Shown: positions 1 to 9,646 of the stretch, piece after piece
How positions within the stretch are numbered: position 1 is the first letter of the stretch
How the letters are laid out: each line of letters opens with the position of its first letter
Assembly: GCA_039801465.1 (NCBI GenBank)
Contig: JBDRUT010000004.1
Location: 1-64,000, forward strand
Length of the DNA stretch: 64,000 nucleotides
Source of the DNA: JAOABV01 sp039801465
Lineage (GTDB): Bacteria; Hydrothermota; Tepidihabitantia; Tepidihabitantales; CAIPLT01
Reading direction: 5' to 3'
Program-made: the position numbers and the translations under genes
Notes under the pieces: generated by a model
Database searches by the model: none
What the model was told of the DNA's origin: nothing
What the model saw: the letters and a program-made list of their open reading frames with translations, nothing else

Positions 1-16
1 AGTTATATGGTCTCAT
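1..16 (-). CDS. 5' end of a minus-strand gene cut by the window edge
   Basis: A minus-strand ATG at 16-14 opens a frame reading M-R-P-Y-N before the window ends. A Shine-Dalgarno (AAAGGAGA read on the minus strand, 32-25) lies about nine bases upstream, which is why this is listed although only five codons are visible. The product cannot be named. Confidence 0.45.
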
Positions 17-534
17 AGGTGTGTTCTCCTTTCTTATTATTTATTATTTAGTTTAAACATCATAGGAGGATACACCTTTATTTTAAACATTTCAATTCTA
101 AATTTACACAAAATATTATACATTACCGGTGTAAAACATTTATTTCTAAAGCATATTTCACTAAATTTACTGTAGTCTAAAATTATGTTAAACGCGTTTA
201 TCTGCTTCATAGACAATACTTACAAATCTGCACCTTTTGGGAAGAAACTGGAAAACGAAGGTATTTAAATTTACGCATATGCTTAAATACCTGTTTCACG
301 GTAATTAAACTCTAATTAAAAACATGTTATGTTTGCTGTGATTTTCGTCAAAATAAGTTTAGCCATCAGGCTTTGATTGTTACATATTGTCATCAAACTC
401 TATGAGGGACATCTTTTGTTTTTAGATTATAGGTTTTATAAATTAATAAAAACATTTTCAAAATTTAAAGTGATAATGACAACACAATGGTTATTGGATA
501 GAATTCATTTAAATGCAATGACTAATTTATTGAT
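17..534. other. Intergenic, no gene seen
   Basis: AT-rich stretch between the truncated minus-strand gene at the left edge and the 3' end of ftsY. I see no ORF with a ribosome binding site, no RNA gene and no strong hairpin. The left end (25-32) holds the Shine-Dalgarno of the edge gene; its promoter is probably somewhere here but no clear -35/-10 pair was found. Confidence 0.6.
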
Positions 535-1401
535 TTAATCTGCTGAAAGTAATGCTCGGACAAATGTATCAGCATCGAATTCATTGATTGCGTCTTCGGT
601 CTCTCCCATTCCTATATATCTGATTGGTAAATTCAGCTCTAAAGCAACAGGTATCACAACACCGCCTTTAGCAGTGCCATCTAATTTCGTAATAATTACA
701 CCAGTTAAATTTAATTCTTGATGAAAAGTGCGTGCTTGAACAATTCCATTCTGACCAACAGATGCGTCTAAAATTAACCAGATTTCGTCCGGTGCATCGG
801 CTCGAAATTTCTGACATACCCTTTTTATTTTTTTACACTCTTCCATAAGGTCTTTACGGGTATGTAAGCGACCCGCAGTATCAATTAAGACAATATCGAA
901 TTTAGCGGATTGGGCTTTCTGAATCGTATCAAAAGCAACGGCACCAGCATCTTGTCCTTTTTCAGAGAAAACAATATTAACACCAACCCGTTCTGCCCAA
1001 ATTTTCAATTGTTGTGCTGCTGCATCACGATAAGTGTCAGAAGCTGAAATAATGACTTTCTTGCCTTGTTTTTGCCAAAGATTGGCTAATTTAGCAATCG
1101 TTGTTGTTTTGCCTGAGCCGGGAACACCGACAATCATTATAATCTGAATTGGATGAGTTGATGTTTTAATATGAGAATTTGGCTTTTGGAGAATCTCTTT
1201 AATAATTTCGATCAGGGCCTGGTGATAATTCGACGGTGCTTGGGTCTTAAGTTTATTAATGATGTATTGGGTGCTGGTAATGCCGATATCAGCACTCAGC
1301 AGGATTGCTTCTAATTCTTCAAGATTTTGGGCATTAATTATACCTTGAAAAATTTGTCGGGTTTTTTTGAGAGTATTTTTGAAGAGTTGAAATAATGACA
1401 T
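535..1401 (-). CDS. ftsY: Signal recognition particle receptor FtsY
   Basis: SRP receptor GTPase; it docks ribosome-SRP complexes at the inner membrane and hydrolyses GTP together with Ffh. Seen: the N domain (about residues 1-80), then the G domain with P-loop GVPGSGKT (92-99), the insertion-box motif DTYRDAAAQQL, DTAGRLH, the specificity motif TKLDGTAKGG, and the C-terminal GMGETEDAINEFDADTFV typical of FtsY. At 288 aa it is the short form without the long acidic N-terminal A domain of E. coli. It lies 209 bp downstream of smc on the same strand, a pairing common in bacteria, so co-transcription is plausible. Identification is secure. Confidence 0.96.
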   Translation of the reverse strand: MSLFQLFKNTLKKTRQIFQGIINAQNLEELEAILLSADIGITSTQYIINKLKTQAPSNYHQALIEIIKEILQKPNSHIKTSTHPIQIIMIVGVPGSGKTTTIAKLANLWQKQGKKVIISASDTYRDAAAQQLKIWAERVGVNIVFSEKGQDAGAVAFDTIQKAQSAKFDIVLIDTAGRLHTRKDLMEECKKIKRVCQKFRADAPDEIWLILDASVGQNGIVQARTFHQELNLTGVIITKLDGTAKGGVVIPVALELNLPIRYIGMGETEDAINEFDADTFVRALLSAD

Positions 1402-1610
1402 AGTTGTTTTTGTCGGTTAAAGTCTTTGTAGCGCTATCATTGGTTCCTTATCATCAATTAAAGTCTAGGGAAAATCGGATATTGGAGTCTAAAGGATAAT
1501 GCAAGGAACAATATTAAATGACCTGATTAGGATTGTTCTTTTCTTAAAATTATTGTTTCTATTCAATCCGGTAATAGTCAGTTGGTTATGCATTATAAAT
1601 GTTCTTTGTG

Positions 1611-4600
1611 TTATTGGTTATTGTTCAAGGTCGGAATATCTTTGAAACGCACTGAGACGATTTTAGACACTCCAACTTCTTCTGTAGTTACACCAATAAC
1701 TGCTGCCGCAGCTTCAACGGTCAGGCGGTTATGTGTAATAATTATCACTTGAGTTGTTTCTGCAATACGTTTTAAGAACTGAGTGAATCGTTTAACATTA
1801 GCATCGTCTAATGGTGCATCAACTTCGTCCATAAAACAAAATGGCGCGGGTTTAATATCATAAAATGCAAATAATAGCGAAAGCGCTAAAAGAGCTTTTT
1901 CGCCATCAGATAACTGGTCAAGCCGTTTAGGTGTTTTCCCTCGGGGTTGAGCAATAATTTTTATATCTGATTGTAAAGGATTAATTTGAGATTCTAAAAT
2001 TAGATCTGCTTCACCTTCAAGAAATATTTCCTTGAATATTCTTTGAAAACTTTGTCGAACCGCATTATAAGTTTCAAGAAACATTTGCTGAGCACGCTGG
2101 GTCAGTGCTTGCAATGCTTGAGTGAGATTATCTTGGGCTGAAACAATATCAGCGCGTTGGCTAATCAATTTGTCAAGTTCGGCTTTTTCTTTTTCATACT
2201 CTTCTTTGGCTAAAGGATTAACTTTACCAATCAATTCAATCTTTTTCTGTATTGACCGTAAATGATTTTGAATAACTTCAATTGGCACCGGTTCAGCTAA
2301 TGGTGTTTGTAAGATTTCTAATCCGTTTGATAATAATGACCTAGCATGTTGTTCAATTTCTTGTCGCTTTCTTCCAATTTCATATTTCTTAATTAACTGT
2401 TCATTGATTTTTTGTTTTTGATTATCACAGGTGATTCGTAACTCTTGAATTTTAGTTTCTAAAGCATCATATTCTTGCGTTAAGGTGTCTCGAGATAATT
2501 CTTCCCGTTTGTGCTTTAATGCGTTTAATTTTTTATTGAGTTCAATCACCTGTTGTTGTAATTCATTCTCTTCCTTACGAAGAGCCAATAATGTGTTGGT
2601 GATTTTTTCATTCTCCGCAGATACCGAATCTTTGCGTAGTTCTTGTCGAGTAATTTCATCTTTAAGAAAATCTAATTCGGCTCGGATTTGAATTAACTCT
2701 TCTCGTTGTTTGGTTAGGTCAAATAACATATTACCGGCAACTTCTAAATTCTGTTTAACGATTTTCTTTTTATTCGCAATGATTTGTGATTTTTGATTGA
2801 TTTCTATTTGAAGTTGATTTCGATTTGCTTCTAAAATTTGTTTCTCTTGCTTAAGCGATTGTAATTGTTGTTCTAATTCAATTCTCTTTTTTTCAATAAG
2901 TTCCTTTTCTTTATGAAGTCCTTGAAGTTTTTCTTGTAACTCTGCGCTTAATTTTTGCGTATTGACTTTAGCCGGAATAACCAGTAGCCCATTGTTAAAT
3001 AAAGCAATCCCAGACTTGGTCACAAAAGAACAATCAGGATATTGATGAGCATAAGTTATGATTTGTGACCAGTCATCAACAATAAAAAATGAATCGATTA
3101 TCGATTTTATGAAATTAGGCAATCCGGCTTTATATTCTAATAATTTGGTTAATTTTGGTAAATGAGGAATTTTCGATGGACGGCTTATCGTTTGGTAGAA
3201 AGAGGAGAGGGATATCATAACTAATTCTTTCTCTTGTGGTAACTCATCAATACAAAGCTTGTCAATCTTATCGATAATAAGGGCTTCGGAAATACCAAAA
3301 AGAACAGAATTGAGCGCTGACTTATATTCCGGTTGAATTGTAATTAGGTCTTGCACAGAACCAATAAAGTTGTCACCTAATTTTTCTTTCAATTGGACTT
3401 TATCTTGGACAGTTAACAGTGCAGTAGATTTAATGTCGCCGGTTTGAGCAAGTGACAGTGCAACCAGAGAGTCTTGAAGAGTTTCTTGATACCGAGATAA
3501 ACTTTCTAATTTCATCTCGTTCGCAGTTATTTCAGCATTTATTGTTGAAAGCCGAGTGATGGTCTGCTTTTCTTGTTCTTGTAATTGTTCTAGTGTTAAC
3601 GATTCAGTAAATATCTCCTGCTCTAAAACCTTTGTTTGTTTGCGTAATTCATTTAACTCCTGCTCTTTAGCGGATAATAATTGCTCGGCTTGAATAAGAT
3701 ATTGATTTTTGGTGTCATATTTCTTTTGGTTGGTTGATAGGCCTTCAATAATGAGTGTGTCCGACTGAATTCGCAATTGTTGTTCTTTGAGATAACTTTG
3801 TTTATCTTGATTAGCCTTTATCCGCTCTTCACATTTAATTAGTTCTTCTCGAGCAGTCTCAATTTCTTTTTGTAGACATTGGCGTTGCAATTCTTTTTCG
3901 GCTAATTTGGTTTTTAATTCAGCGCGTCGCGATTCTAATTCATTTATCTGTGTTTCAAGCCTATTTTCTGCTGCCTTCAGTTTTGCAATCTCTTCTGTAA
4001 TAACTTGTTCCTCAGCATAAATTTTTTCATATTCAAATTTCAGAAGTTGACATTGGAGTTCTCTTTCTTGTTGTTTTGTGCGTTCAAAAGCCATTAAACG
4101 GTAGGCTTGACGTTTCAGACTACGAGTAACACGTTCACGTTCTTGAATGATATCATTAATCCGAAGTAAATCGTCGGTCGTCAGTTTTAATTTACGTTCA
4201 ATTTCATTTTTTCGTTCTTCATAAAAAGCAAGTCCCGCAGCTTCGATGAATAAGTCCTTCAGATTAGAGCTAATGATTTGTCTCATTTTGGGCAAATCGA
4301 ATATTGAATAAGCATGTCCGGAACCGCCGCCACTGGTAAGCAAATCTTGGATGTCTTTTAATTTACATGGTTTGCGGTTGATATAAAACTCCGACTCGCC
4401 AGAACGAAAGAAACGGCGCTTAATTTCAATTTCTGAAGATTTGTATAGGGCAGATATTGGTGTTAATGAATTGTTTGGCGTGTCAAAAGGCTTGTCGTTT
4501 TGCAGGACTAAAACAACTTCAGCATAATTTATTGGTGCATATTTAGTGTTACCTGAGAAGATTAAATCTTCAGTTTTAGCACATCGCATCTGAGAATAAC

Positions 4601-4754
4601 TGGTCTCACCCATTACCCAGCGTAAGCCGTCTAAAATATTAGTTTTGCCACAACCATTGGGTCCGATAATCGCATTGATTGTTGGCTCAAAAGTAATCGT
4701 AGTCTTTTCAGGAAAAGACTTAAATCCATTTAGTATTAGTTGTTTAATTCGCAT
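1611..4754 (-). CDS. smc: Chromosome segregation ATPase SMC
   Basis: Condensin subunit that entraps and organises DNA. Seen: N-terminal Walker A GPNGCGKTN (31-39), two long coiled-coil stretches rich in E, K, Q and L (roughly 160-430 and 600-840) around a globular hinge (about 440-600), then the C-terminal head with the ABC signature LSDGEKALLALS and Walker B FCFMDEVDAPLDD. At 1047 aa it is shorter than the usual 1170-1190, so the coiled-coil arms are probably shorter. The signature reads LSDGE where most SMCs have LSGGE. The N-terminus MRIKQLILNGFKSF is canonical, which fixes the start. No scpA or scpB is in the window. Confidence 0.95.
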   Translation of the reverse strand: MRIKQLILNGFKSFPEKTTITFEPTINAIIGPNGCGKTNILDGLRWVMGETSYSQMRCAKTEDLIFSGNTKYAPINYAEVVLVLQNDKPFDTPNNSLTPISALYKSSEIEIKRRFFRSGESEFYINRKPCKLKDIQDLLTSGGGSGHAYSIFDLPKMRQIISSNLKDLFIEAAGLAFYEERKNEIERKLKLTTDDLLRINDIIQERERVTRSLKRQAYRLMAFERTKQQERELQCQLLKFEYEKIYAEEQVITEEIAKLKAAENRLETQINELESRRAELKTKLAEKELQRQCLQKEIETAREELIKCEERIKANQDKQSYLKEQQLRIQSDTLIIEGLSTNQKKYDTKNQYLIQAEQLLSAKEQELNELRKQTKVLEQEIFTESLTLEQLQEQEKQTITRLSTINAEITANEMKLESLSRYQETLQDSLVALSLAQTGDIKSTALLTVQDKVQLKEKLGDNFIGSVQDLITIQPEYKSALNSVLFGISEALIIDKIDKLCIDELPQEKELVMISLSSFYQTISRPSKIPHLPKLTKLLEYKAGLPNFIKSIIDSFFIVDDWSQIITYAHQYPDCSFVTKSGIALFNNGLLVIPAKVNTQKLSAELQEKLQGLHKEKELIEKKRIELEQQLQSLKQEKQILEANRNQLQIEINQKSQIIANKKKIVKQNLEVAGNMLFDLTKQREELIQIRAELDFLKDEITRQELRKDSVSAENEKITNTLLALRKEENELQQQVIELNKKLNALKHKREELSRDTLTQEYDALETKIQELRITCDNQKQKINEQLIKKYEIGRKRQEIEQHARSLLSNGLEILQTPLAEPVPIEVIQNHLRSIQKKIELIGKVNPLAKEEYEKEKAELDKLISQRADIVSAQDNLTQALQALTQRAQQMFLETYNAVRQSFQRIFKEIFLEGEADLILESQINPLQSDIKIIAQPRGKTPKRLDQLSDGEKALLALSLLFAFYDIKPAPFCFMDEVDAPLDDANVKRFTQFLKRIAETTQVIIITHNRLTVEAAAAVIGVTTEEVGVSKIVSVRFKDIPTLNNNQ

Positions 4755-4912
4755 AGTATAATTGGTCTTAAATTAATCAATTGGTCAACACACATAAACT
4801 ACACTGATTTAAATATATTATAAAACACCCAATAATTAATTTGTTAATCTGCATAAACCAAGATGATTTAATATTATCTAAAATCATTTTTATACATTCT
4901 ATCTTTTAATGT

Positions 4913-4941
4913 AGAATACAAAATTGTAATATATTTGTCAA
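4913..4941 (-). promoter_or_regulatory. Putative promoter for smc
   Basis: On the minus strand, TTGACA (4941-4936), a 17-bp spacer and TATTCT (4918-4913; four of six to TATAAT). It lies about 160 bp before the smc start and after the end of trxB, so smc-ftsY probably has its own promoter. Based on the sequence match only. Confidence 0.5.
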
Positions 4942-4984
4942 TAATTTAATTGGGTCGTGCGAATTTTATTTTCCTAAATGGGAA

Positions 4985-5902
4985 TTATTTATTCAAAAAT
5001 TTATAAACTTCGTAGGCAGCCGAAGCGCCGTCACCAACTGCGGTGGCAATCTGACGAAGTGTTTTTTTGCGTACATCACCAATTGCCCAAATGCCAGGAA
5101 TATTAGTGCTTAAATTTTCATCTGTAATGATATATCCCTTTTCGTCAATGTTGATAAGTGATTTGACAAAATCGCTATTTGGTATGAATCCAATATAAAC
5201 AAAGATACCATTGATTTGTAATTCTTGAATTTGATTTGTAAATACATTTTTGATTTTAATTGCCTCAACTTTATTCTCACCGATAATTGAGTCGACAATA
5301 CTATTAAACACAAGCGTAATGTTAGAGATATTTTTTATCCGGTCTTGAAGTATTTTACTGGCACGAAACTCACTACGACGGTGAACAATATAAACTTTTG
5401 ATGCTATACTTGCAAGATAAATACTTTCGGCTAAGGCTGAATCACCTCCGCCAATTACCGCGACAGGTTTATCCTTAAAAAAAGGACCATCACAAATTGC
5501 ACAATAGGATAGTCCTTTTCCGACATAAAAATCAGCATTGGGAACAGGTAATTTTTGAGGTGTATTACCAGTAGCAATAATTATTGCTCGAGAAAAATAG
5601 TTTTGATTATGAGCAACTACGATTTTCTGGTCAGCATCAAGATTTATAGTTTGAACTTCAGCCATAATAATTTCTGCACCGAATTTTCTGGCTTGTTGTT
5701 CCATTGCTCTTATCAAATCAATGCCGGAAATCTCATCAGCAAAGCCAGGATAGTTTTCAATCCGGTAGGTTTTGATTGCTTGTCCACCTGGTAGTAGTTT
5801 TTCGATGATTAAAGTCTTTAAGCCAAAACGGGCACAATACATTCCAGCAGTTAAGCCCGCTGGTCCAGCACCGATGATAATCACATCATTTAACATAGAC
5901 AT
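4985..5902 (-). CDS. trxB: Thioredoxin reductase
   Basis: FAD/NADPH enzyme that reduces thioredoxin. Seen: FAD-binding GAGPAG (11-16) near the N-terminus, the redox-active pair in CAIC (Cys134 and Cys137) followed by DGPFF, a NADPH-binding GGGDSALAES in the middle, and the C-terminal FAD motif GIWAIGDVR. The length of 305 aa is normal for low-molecular-weight TrxB. A flavin-dependent ferredoxin-type reductase with the same fold is possible, but the CxxC centre fits TrxB. The start is one of two nearby Met codons (MSMLND); either is possible. It follows nusB at 138 bp and may be its own unit. Confidence 0.92.
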   Translation of the reverse strand: MSMLNDVIIIGAGPAGLTAGMYCARFGLKTLIIEKLLPGGQAIKTYRIENYPGFADEISGIDLIRAMEQQARKFGAEIIMAEVQTINLDADQKIVVAHNQNYFSRAIIIATGNTPQKLPVPNADFYVGKGLSYCAICDGPFFKDKPVAVIGGGDSALAESIYLASIASKVYIVHRRSEFRASKILQDRIKNISNITLVFNSIVDSIIGENKVEAIKIKNVFTNQIQELQINGIFVYIGFIPNSDFVKSLINIDEKGYIITDENLSTNIPGIWAIGDVRKKTLRQIATAVGDGASAAYEVYKFLNK

Positions 5903-6040
5903 AGATTGTAATATATTTAATATTTAATATATTTTATATTTTATTCTTCTTTAATGCGATTATAGAATTTTGTTATTATTGATAAAAATATGTATTTATT
6001 CCTTAGAAAAATCCTTCGACCGTATAAAACATTAGATAAA

Positions 6041-6469
6041 TTATTCACTATTTTTTGATTTCTTTTGAATATTATGTTTATAGATTGCATCCAAAATACC
6101 GTTGATAAAGCGGGCGGAATCGTCCGTCCCGTATTTTTTGGCAATTTCGATTGCTTCATTAATGACAACTTTATAAGGAACTTCTGGAAAATATATTAAT
6201 TCACCGCTGGCAACCCGTAAGATTGCCCGGTCAATTAGTGCTAACCGGGAAAAAGACCAACGCTTAAGATGTTTTTTTATAATCTCATCAATTGTTGATA
6301 AGTTTTGTATAGTAGTTTTTACTAAATTTTGAAAGTAACCGTATCCTTGTGGAGAAAATTGCTTGCGATTTTTTATTTCTTCGGTTGTTTTTTCAATTGG
6401 TTCGTTAACAATATCATATCGATATAGAACCTCAACTGCACTCTCTCGTGCTCGACGACGTTGGGTCAT
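6041..6469 (-). CDS. nusB: Transcription antitermination factor NusB
   Basis: RNA-binding antitermination factor that works with NusE/S10 on boxA of rRNA operons. Seen: the N-terminal RRRARESAVEVLYRYD, the central WSFSRLALIDRAILRVASGEL and the C-terminal VVINEAIEIAKKYGTDDSARFINGILD, which together are diagnostic. The length of 142 aa is typical. It directly follows ribH on the same strand with a 35-bp gap, the widespread ribH-nusB arrangement. Secure. Confidence 0.95.
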   Translation of the reverse strand: MTQRRRARESAVEVLYRYDIVNEPIEKTTEEIKNRKQFSPQGYGYFQNLVKTTIQNLSTIDEIIKKHLKRWSFSRLALIDRAILRVASGELIYFPEVPYKVVINEAIEIAKKYGTDDSARFINGILDAIYKHNIQKKSKNSE

Positions 6470-6504
6470 TTTAGATTTCGCTAATAGGCTTATGTAATCT
6501 GAAG

Positions 6505-6987
6505 TTAACTCGATTTCTTCTTACTGGGAATTTTTTCCATTAAGTCGACCATTTCAATCGCAGAGAGAGCAGCAGTATATCCTTTATTACCGGCTTTAGT
6601 TCCTGCTCGCTCAATTGCTTGTTCAATCGTATCTGCAGTGATAATGCCAAAAGCAACCGGTATCATCGTCTCATAATTGATTTTCGCAATACCTTTAGAA
6701 ACTTCAGATGCGATGTATTCAGCATGAGGGGTATCGCCACGGATAATCGCACCTAATGCAATAATTGCCGAATATCTATTAGTTTGTGCTAATGCACGGG
6801 CAATGCCAGGAATTTCAAAACAGCCTGGTGTCCAGTAGATTTCAACATTTTCTGCGAGATGTCGTTCCAAACAATCAATTGCACCAGACAACAACTCTTT
6901 GGTTAGAAATTCGTTAAATCGAGATATAACAATGGCAAAAGATTTTCCTTTGGCAGTTAAAAATCCCTTAAATTCTTTCTGGTTCAT
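6505..6987 (-). CDS. ribH: 6,7-dimethyl-8-ribityllumazine synthase
   Basis: Penultimate step of riboflavin synthesis: condenses the pyrimidine ribityl intermediate with 3,4-dihydroxybutanone 4-phosphate; the enzyme forms pentamers or icosahedral shells. Seen: AIVISRFNEFLTKELL, the substrate loop PGCFEIPGIARAL, GAIIRGDTPHAEYIA (with the catalytic His) and the late VAFGIITADTIEQAIERAGTKAGNKG. The length of 160 aa is standard. It sits between ribBA and nusB; the other partners (ribD, ribE) are not in the window. Confidence 0.96.
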   Translation of the reverse strand: MNQKEFKGFLTAKGKSFAIVISRFNEFLTKELLSGAIDCLERHLAENVEIYWTPGCFEIPGIARALAQTNRYSAIIALGAIIRGDTPHAEYIASEVSKGIAKINYETMIPVAFGIITADTIEQAIERAGTKAGNKGYTAALSAIEMVDLMEKIPSKKKSS

Positions 6988-7059
6988 CAGTCACCTCCAA
7001 TTTCTATGTTTATTAGATTGCATTATTTTCTTGAGAATCTTTTACAAATAAATTTTTAA

Positions 7060-8283
7060 TTATTTTAATATCTTTTCGATTGGACCCAAAAGATGTCCTA
7101 ATCGGTCTCTTTTAGTTGTTAGGTACTTAATATTTTTCTTAGTTGGCTTAACAATAATCGGAACTCTTTCGACGACTTTAAGTCCAAAACCTTCGAGACC
7201 AATAATTTTTCTTGGATTATTAGTCAAAAGCCGAATTCGAGAAAGACCTAAATCGGCTAAAATTTGAGCACCAATACCATAATCTCTTAAATCCGGTTGG
7301 TAGCCCAAAGCAATTGCAGAATCGACTGTATCTAATCCTTTATCTTGTAAAGCATAAGATTTTAATTTACCCAAAAGACCAATACCGCGTCCCTCTTGTC
7401 TCATATATACTAAGACTCCTTGTCCTTCTTGACAGATTTTTTGTAATGCAGTTTTTAGTTGAGTTCCGCAATCGCAGCGCAAAGAATGAAATACATCACC
7501 AGTTAAGCACTGCGAATGGACTCGAACCAGGACATTGTCTTTTCCTCTAACATCACCTTTTACTAATGCTAAATGGAGATAACCTTCGGTTTTATCTTCA
7601 TAGACATATAAATTAAACTCTCCGTAAGGAGTTGGTAGTTTTGTTTCAACAATTTTAGTTACTAACTTTTCAGTCTTTCTTCGATATTCGATAAGGTCGC
7701 GAATTGTGGCAATTTTCATTTTGAACTTTTGGGCAATTTTAATTAAGGCAGGAATTTTCGCCATCTTACCATTAGCATCCATAATTTCACATAAGACACC
7801 TGCCGGAAAAAGATTAGCGAGTCTTGCTAAATCGACAGCGGCTTCAGTATGTCCGGCTCTCTGCAATACACCGCCTGGCGCTGCCCGTAAAGTAAAAATA
7901 TGACCAGGACGGGCTAAATCACTGGGTTTGGTTTTAGGGTCGATTAAAACTTTGATGGTTAAAGCTCGGTCATAGGCAGAACTGCCGGTTGTAGTGCCTT
8001 TAACTGCATCAACAGGAATAGCAAAAGGTGTGCCTAATTTAGCAGTATTTTCTGTGACCATAGGCGGTAGGTCTAACCGGTTAAAAAGTTCCTGAGTTCC
8101 AGCAAAACATATCAAACCCCGACCATGCTGTGCCATAAAATTTATCTTTTGCGGAGTTATATGTTCTGCGGCACAAATAAAATCGCCCTCGTTTTCGCGG
8201 TTCTTATCATCAACGACAATAATAATTTTGCCTTGCTTGATTAATTTTATTGCTTCAGGAATTGTAGCAAAGACCTCTTTCAT
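7060..8283 (-). CDS. ribBA: Bifunctional DHBP synthase / GTP cyclohydrolase II
   Basis: Makes both precursors of riboflavin. The N-terminal half (about 1-200) is 3,4-dihydroxy-2-butanone 4-phosphate synthase with the acidic ENEGDF motif and GHTEAAVDLARLA. The C-terminal half (about 205-400) is GTP cyclohydrolase II with zinc-binding CLTGDVFHSLRCDCGTQ, RQEGRGIGLLGKL and DLRDYGIGAQIL. The length of 407 aa matches the fused family. No FMN riboswitch was recognised upstream: the gene starts 7 bp after rfbB ends, so it is probably transcribed from upstream of rfbB, while ribH follows after 72 bp. Confidence 0.96.
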   Translation of the reverse strand: MKEVFATIPEAIKLIKQGKIIIVVDDKNRENEGDFICAAEHITPQKINFMAQHGRGLICFAGTQELFNRLDLPPMVTENTAKLGTPFAIPVDAVKGTTTGSSAYDRALTIKVLIDPKTKPSDLARPGHIFTLRAAPGGVLQRAGHTEAAVDLARLANLFPAGVLCEIMDANGKMAKIPALIKIAQKFKMKIATIRDLIEYRRKTEKLVTKIVETKLPTPYGEFNLYVYEDKTEGYLHLALVKGDVRGKDNVLVRVHSQCLTGDVFHSLRCDCGTQLKTALQKICQEGQGVLVYMRQEGRGIGLLGKLKSYALQDKGLDTVDSAIALGYQPDLRDYGIGAQILADLGLSRIRLLTNNPRKIIGLEGFGLKVVERVPIIVKPTKKNIKYLTTKRDRLGHLLGPIEKILK

Positions 8284-8290
8284 AAATTAG

Positions 8291-9325
8291 TTATTTCCCA
8301 GCTGACTTGAGATACTGTTCGTACCATTGCTGATAAAACCTTTGATATTCCTTGCGACGTTTTATTTTTTGCCACCACCAAACATTTTGTTCATACCATT
8401 TGATGGTTTTTAGAACACCTTCACTAAATTCAGTCTTTGGTTGCCACTTGAGGATTTCTTTAGATTTCTTGGTGCTGGAAATTAATCGTTCAACATGACC
8501 AGGTCGGTCGGCAATCATTTTAATAAAAGATTTTGGTTTATTAAAATAATTTAAGATAATGTCGGCAATTTGTAAAACATTGTACTCTTTACCCGTGCCA
8601 ATATTAAAAACTTCGCCCTTAATTTTATTAATATCAATTTCTAAAATTCTTTTTAGTGCTTGGACGCAGTCCTTGACATAAACCCAATCACGAGTATTTT
8701 TTCCGGAACCATAGACAAAAAGGGGTTTATTTTCAATTGCATTAGTAATAAAAAATGGTAATAATTTTTCGGGATATTGATTTGGTCCATAATTATTAAA
8801 AGGTCGCACAATTACAACCGGTAAATTATAGGTGCGGAAAAAAGAATAAGCTAAACGGTCAGCACTGGCTTTGGTTGCAGCATAAGGACTTTGGGGAGCA
8901 ATCGGATGTTCTTCAGTCATTGGAATACTTTGGGCACTACCATAAACTTCACTGGTTGAAATTTGGATGAAGCGTTCGCGTGGTTTTTTGCGAAATTCAT
9001 CTAAGAGCACAAAACTACCAATAAAATCAGTTCGGATAAATGGTGCAATATCAACTATTGACCGGTCAATATGAGTTTCGGCTGCAAAGTTAATAACGAT
9101 ATCAACTCTTTTGATTAGTTTTGATACAACTGAACGGTTAACAATATCACCTTTAATAAATTCGAATCTGGGATTTTTCATTGTATCATCAGAAAAATTA
9201 TCAAGATTACCTGCGTAGGTAAGTTTGTCTAACACTATGACTTGGTAATTCTTATCTTTTAGTAATTCATTAGTGAAATTAGAACCAATAAAGCCTGCGC
9301 CACCGGTTACCAAAACTTTTGTCAT
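8291..9325 (-). CDS. rfbB: dTDP-glucose 4,6-dehydratase (RmlB-type)
   Basis: Short-chain dehydrogenase that converts dTDP-glucose to the 4-keto-6-deoxy sugar for surface polysaccharides. Seen: NAD-binding GGAGFIGSNF at the N-terminus, DKLTYAGNLDN, AAETHIDRSI, the TSEVYG segment, catalytic YAATKAS (YxxxK), RPFNNYGPNQYPEKLLPFF and RDWVYVKD. The length of 344 aa is typical. It heads a tight minus-strand run into ribBA, an unusual partner for riboflavin genes. The gene upstream encodes a 3,5-epimerase-like protein, consistent with a small nucleotide-sugar module; rmlA and rmlD are absent here. Confidence 0.93.
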   Translation of the reverse strand: MTKVLVTGGAGFIGSNFTNELLKDKNYQVIVLDKLTYAGNLDNFSDDTMKNPRFEFIKGDIVNRSVVSKLIKRVDIVINFAAETHIDRSIVDIAPFIRTDFIGSFVLLDEFRKKPRERFIQISTSEVYGSAQSIPMTEEHPIAPQSPYAATKASADRLAYSFFRTYNLPVVIVRPFNNYGPNQYPEKLLPFFITNAIENKPLFVYGSGKNTRDWVYVKDCVQALKRILEIDINKIKGEVFNIGTGKEYNVLQIADIILNYFNKPKSFIKMIADRPGHVERLISSTKKSKEILKWQPKTEFSEGVLKTIKWYEQNVWWWQKIKRRKEYQRFYQQWYEQYLKSAGK

Positions 9326-9406
9326 CTTGTTTGCTTTAAGAGATTAAAAATGTGTAAAATGGTAAATCCGAGAAAATAAAAAGATATGATTTTTGCCAAT
9401 AGTTTT

Positions 9407-9646
9407 CATCCATATTTTGATTCCCATTTATAAGGAATTTATGGGTCAAACAGGACAATTCGATATTCATACATTTAATTCCTATTTATCCGGAATTCGT
9501 TTGTCGAATGTGTCAAATTGATACTCGTCCATGTTTTAATTCATCTTAAAAGGAATTTTGGGGTCGAATGGGTTAATTTTAGCTTCATCCATGTTTTAAT
9601 TCCCATTTATAAGGAATTTGTGGATCAAACGGGTCGATTCGATACT
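9407..9646. repeat. Four degenerate tandem copies (~60 bp) of a gene 3' end
   Basis: Units begin at 9407, 9468, 9526 and 9586 (spacing 61, 58 and 60 bp). The last unit is the real 3' end of the epimerase-like gene; the other three lie downstream of its stop. The first and fourth units differ at only about eight positions by my count; the middle two are more diverged. They look like old tandem duplications of the coding 3' end. Confidence 0.85.

Noticed and set aside
2485..2691. Plus-strand ORF antisense to smc
   Set aside because: Shadow frame inside the coiled-coil coding region; smc is certain on the minus strand.
7060..9400. FMN riboswitch for the rib genes
   Set aside because: ribBA starts 7 bp after rfbB and no RFN-like conserved segments were seen before ribBA, ribH or rfbB.
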